Program-made: the position numbers and the translations under genes
The notes under the pieces: generated by a model
Database searches by the model: none
What the model saw: the letters and a program-made list of their open reading frames with translations, nothing else
What the model was told of the DNA's origin: nothing
Source: Salmonella enterica subsp. houtenae serovar Houten
GTDB taxonomy: Bacteria; Pseudomonadota; Gammaproteobacteria; Enterobacterales; Enterobacteriaceae
Reading direction: 5' to 3'
Assembly (NCBI GenBank): GCA_900478215.1
Contig: LS483478.1
Coordinates: 1,984,001 to 2,048,000 of the forward strand
DNA length: 64,000 bases
Shown here: piece after piece, positions 62,763-64,000 of the stretch
Layout of the letters: the number at the start of each line of letters is the position of its first letter
How positions within the stretch are numbered: the first letter of the stretch is position 1

Positions 62763-64000
62763 ATGAGCCACTCATCCGCCCCGGAAAGGGCAACTGGCGC
62801 TGTTATCACGGAATGGCGTCCGGAAGATCCGGCGTTCTGGCAGCAGCGCGGCCATCGTGTCGCCAGCCGTAATCTGTGGATTTCTGTCCCGTGTTTACTG
62901 CTGGCGTTTTGCGTCTGGATGCTATTCAGCGCAGTGGCGGTGAACTTGCCGAAAGTGGGATTTCATTTTACGACCGATCAGCTCTTTATGCTGACTGCGC
63001 TGCCATCTGTTTCCGGCGCGCTGCTACGTGTGCCTTACTCTTTTATGGTTCCGCTATTTGGCGGACGTCGCTGGACAGCGTTCAGTACCGGTATCCTCAT
63101 CGTGCCTTGCGTATGGTTAGGCTTTGCCGTTCAGGATACCAGTACGCCATTTAGCACTTTCATTATTATTTCCTTGCTGTGCGGTTTTGCCGGCGCGAAC
63201 TTTGCCTCCAGTATGGCGAATATCAGCTTCTTCTTTCCTAAACAAAAGCAGGGCGGTGCGCTGGGTCTGAATGGCGGTCTGGGTAATATGGGCGTGAGCG
63301 TGATGCAACTGGTTGCGCCACTGGTGGTTTCACTCTCTATCTTTGCCGCCTTTGGCAGCCACGGCGTAGAGCAGCCGGATGGTTCTCAGCTCTATCTGGC
63401 GAACGCCGCCTGGATTTGGGTGCCTTTCCTGGCCATTTTCACGCTGGCTGCGTGGTTCGGCATGAACGAACTGGCGACGTCTAAGGCCTCGTTAAAAGAG
63501 CAACTGCCGGTGCTCAAACGTGGTCATCTGTGGATCATGAGTCTGCTGTATCTGGCGACCTTCGGATCGTTTATCGGTTTCTCCGCGGGTTTCGCTATGC
63601 TGTCTAAAACGCAATTCCCGGATGTACAGATCCTGCATTACGCGTTTTTCGGTCCGTTTATCGGCGCGCTGGCGCGTTCGGCAGGCGGCGCAATTTCTGA
63701 CCGTCTGGGTGGGACTCGCGTCACGCTTATCAACTTTGTCCTGATGGCGATTTTCAGCGGTCTGCTGTTCCTGACATTACCTACTGGCGGCGTTGGCGGT
63801 AGCTTTGTCGCATTCTACGGGGTATTCCTGGCGCTATTCCTGACGGCGGGGCTGGGGAGTGGTTCTACCTTCCAGATGATCTCCGTTATCTTCCGTAAAT
63901 TGACGATGGACCGAGTAAAAGCGGAAGGCGGGTCAGAAGAAAGGGCAATGCGCGAAGCGGCGACCGATACGGCGGCAGCGCTCGGCTTTATTTCCGCGAT
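62763..64000 (+). CDS. narK: Nitrate/nitrite antiporter NarK, partial
   Basis: The first 412 or so residues of a roughly 460-residue major-facilitator protein; it runs off the right edge. The nitrate signature motifs are visible: GLNGGLGNMGVSVMQL and GLGSGSTFQMI, along with RVPYSFMVPLFGGRRW. It imports nitrate and exports nitrite for anaerobic respiration. Divergent from narX across a 339-bp regulatory region with FNR and NarL sites. Confidence 0.97.
   Translation, partial: MSHSSAPERATGAVITEWRPEDPAFWQQRGHRVASRNLWISVPCLLLAFCVWMLFSAVAVNLPKVGFHFTTDQLFMLTALPSVSGALLRVPYSFMVPLFGGRRWTAFSTGILIVPCVWLGFAVQDTSTPFSTFIIISLLCGFAGANFASSMANISFFFPKQKQGGALGLNGGLGNMGVSVMQLVAPLVVSLSIFAAFGSHGVEQPDGSQLYLANAAWIWVPFLAIFTLAAWFGMNELATSKASLKEQLPVLKRGHLWIMSLLYLATFGSFIGFSAGFAMLSKTQFPDVQILHYAFFGPFIGALARSAGGAISDRLGGTRVTLINFVLMAIFSGLLFLTLPTGGVGGSFVAFYGVFLALFLTAGLGSGSTFQMISVIFRKLTMDRVKAEGGSEERAMREAATDTAAALGFISA

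Overview
The window is enterobacterial chromosome, almost certainly Salmonella enterica. Recognisable Salmonella/E. coli orthologues sit in Salmonella order: ldcA, emtA, ycgR, ymgE, treA, a glutamate-dehydrogenase homologue, a hya hydrogenase operon fused to a cytochrome bd-II oxidase, then ychF, pth, ychH, dauA, prs, ispE, lolB, hemA, prfA, prmC, sirB2, sirB1, kdsA, chaA, chaB, chaC, ychN, ychO, narL, narX and narK. From memory of the LT2 map (not checked here), ychF and hyaA lie close together in Typhimurium. Here they are separated by about 28 kb of AT-richer accessory DNA, roughly 14.65-42.95 kb.

Region 1 (1-14.6 kb) is backbone. It holds peptidoglycan recycling and turnover (ldcA partial, emtA), the c-di-GMP flagellar brake ycgR with its own sigma-28 promoter, periplasmic trehalase, and one long minus-strand operon hyaABCDEF-cyxAB. 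That operon ends in a 29-residue CydX-type small subunit. Together these genes make an H2-oxidising membrane hydrogenase whose electrons can go to a high-affinity quinol oxidase.

Region 2 (about 15.1-28.4 kb) looks like a catabolic locus for sulfated, unsaturated uronic-acid oligosaccharides. It has a KdgM-type outer-membrane porin, two cysteine-type sulfatases (one with a Tat-like and one with a Sec-like signal), a radical-SAM sulfatase-maturating enzyme, an AgaR-like DeoR regulator, a complete mannose-family PTS (EIIB, EIIC, EIID, EIIA), a GH105 unsaturated-uronyl hydrolase and a DUF2264 protein. A broken remnant of a GatZ/KbaZ tagatose-bisphosphate aldolase subunit points to a GalNAc-type ancestor. 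The likely logic is entry through the porin, periplasmic desulfation, PTS import with phosphorylation, then cytosolic cleavage. Unsaturated chondroitin/dermatan-type disaccharides fit best, but this is inference.

Region 3 (about 28.57-42.96 kb) is a 14.4-kb integrative island inserted at the 3' end of ychF. It has a tyrosine integrase next to ychF and a 14-bp direct repeat of the last ychF bases at both ends. Its cargo looks like a defence island: a Gabija-like pair (GajA-like OLD nuclease, apparently lacking its Walker A region, and a GajB-like UvrD helicase), a frameshifted ADP-ribosyltransferase-like gene, a tight three-gene operon (pentapeptide-repeat membrane protein, nucleotidyltransferase, small helical protein) that I do not recognise as a named system, a Gly/Ala-rich putative membrane protein, and a 1318-residue YobI/KAP-type P-loop NTPase with transmembrane helices. 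Several neighbouring genes are decayed.

Region 4 (42.96-64 kb) is ordinary backbone: translation (pth, prfA, prmC), PRPP, isoprenoid, haem and KDO synthesis, lipoprotein export, cation transport, glutathione turnover, and the nitrate-sensing narXL pair diverging from narK, which carries a perfect FNR site.
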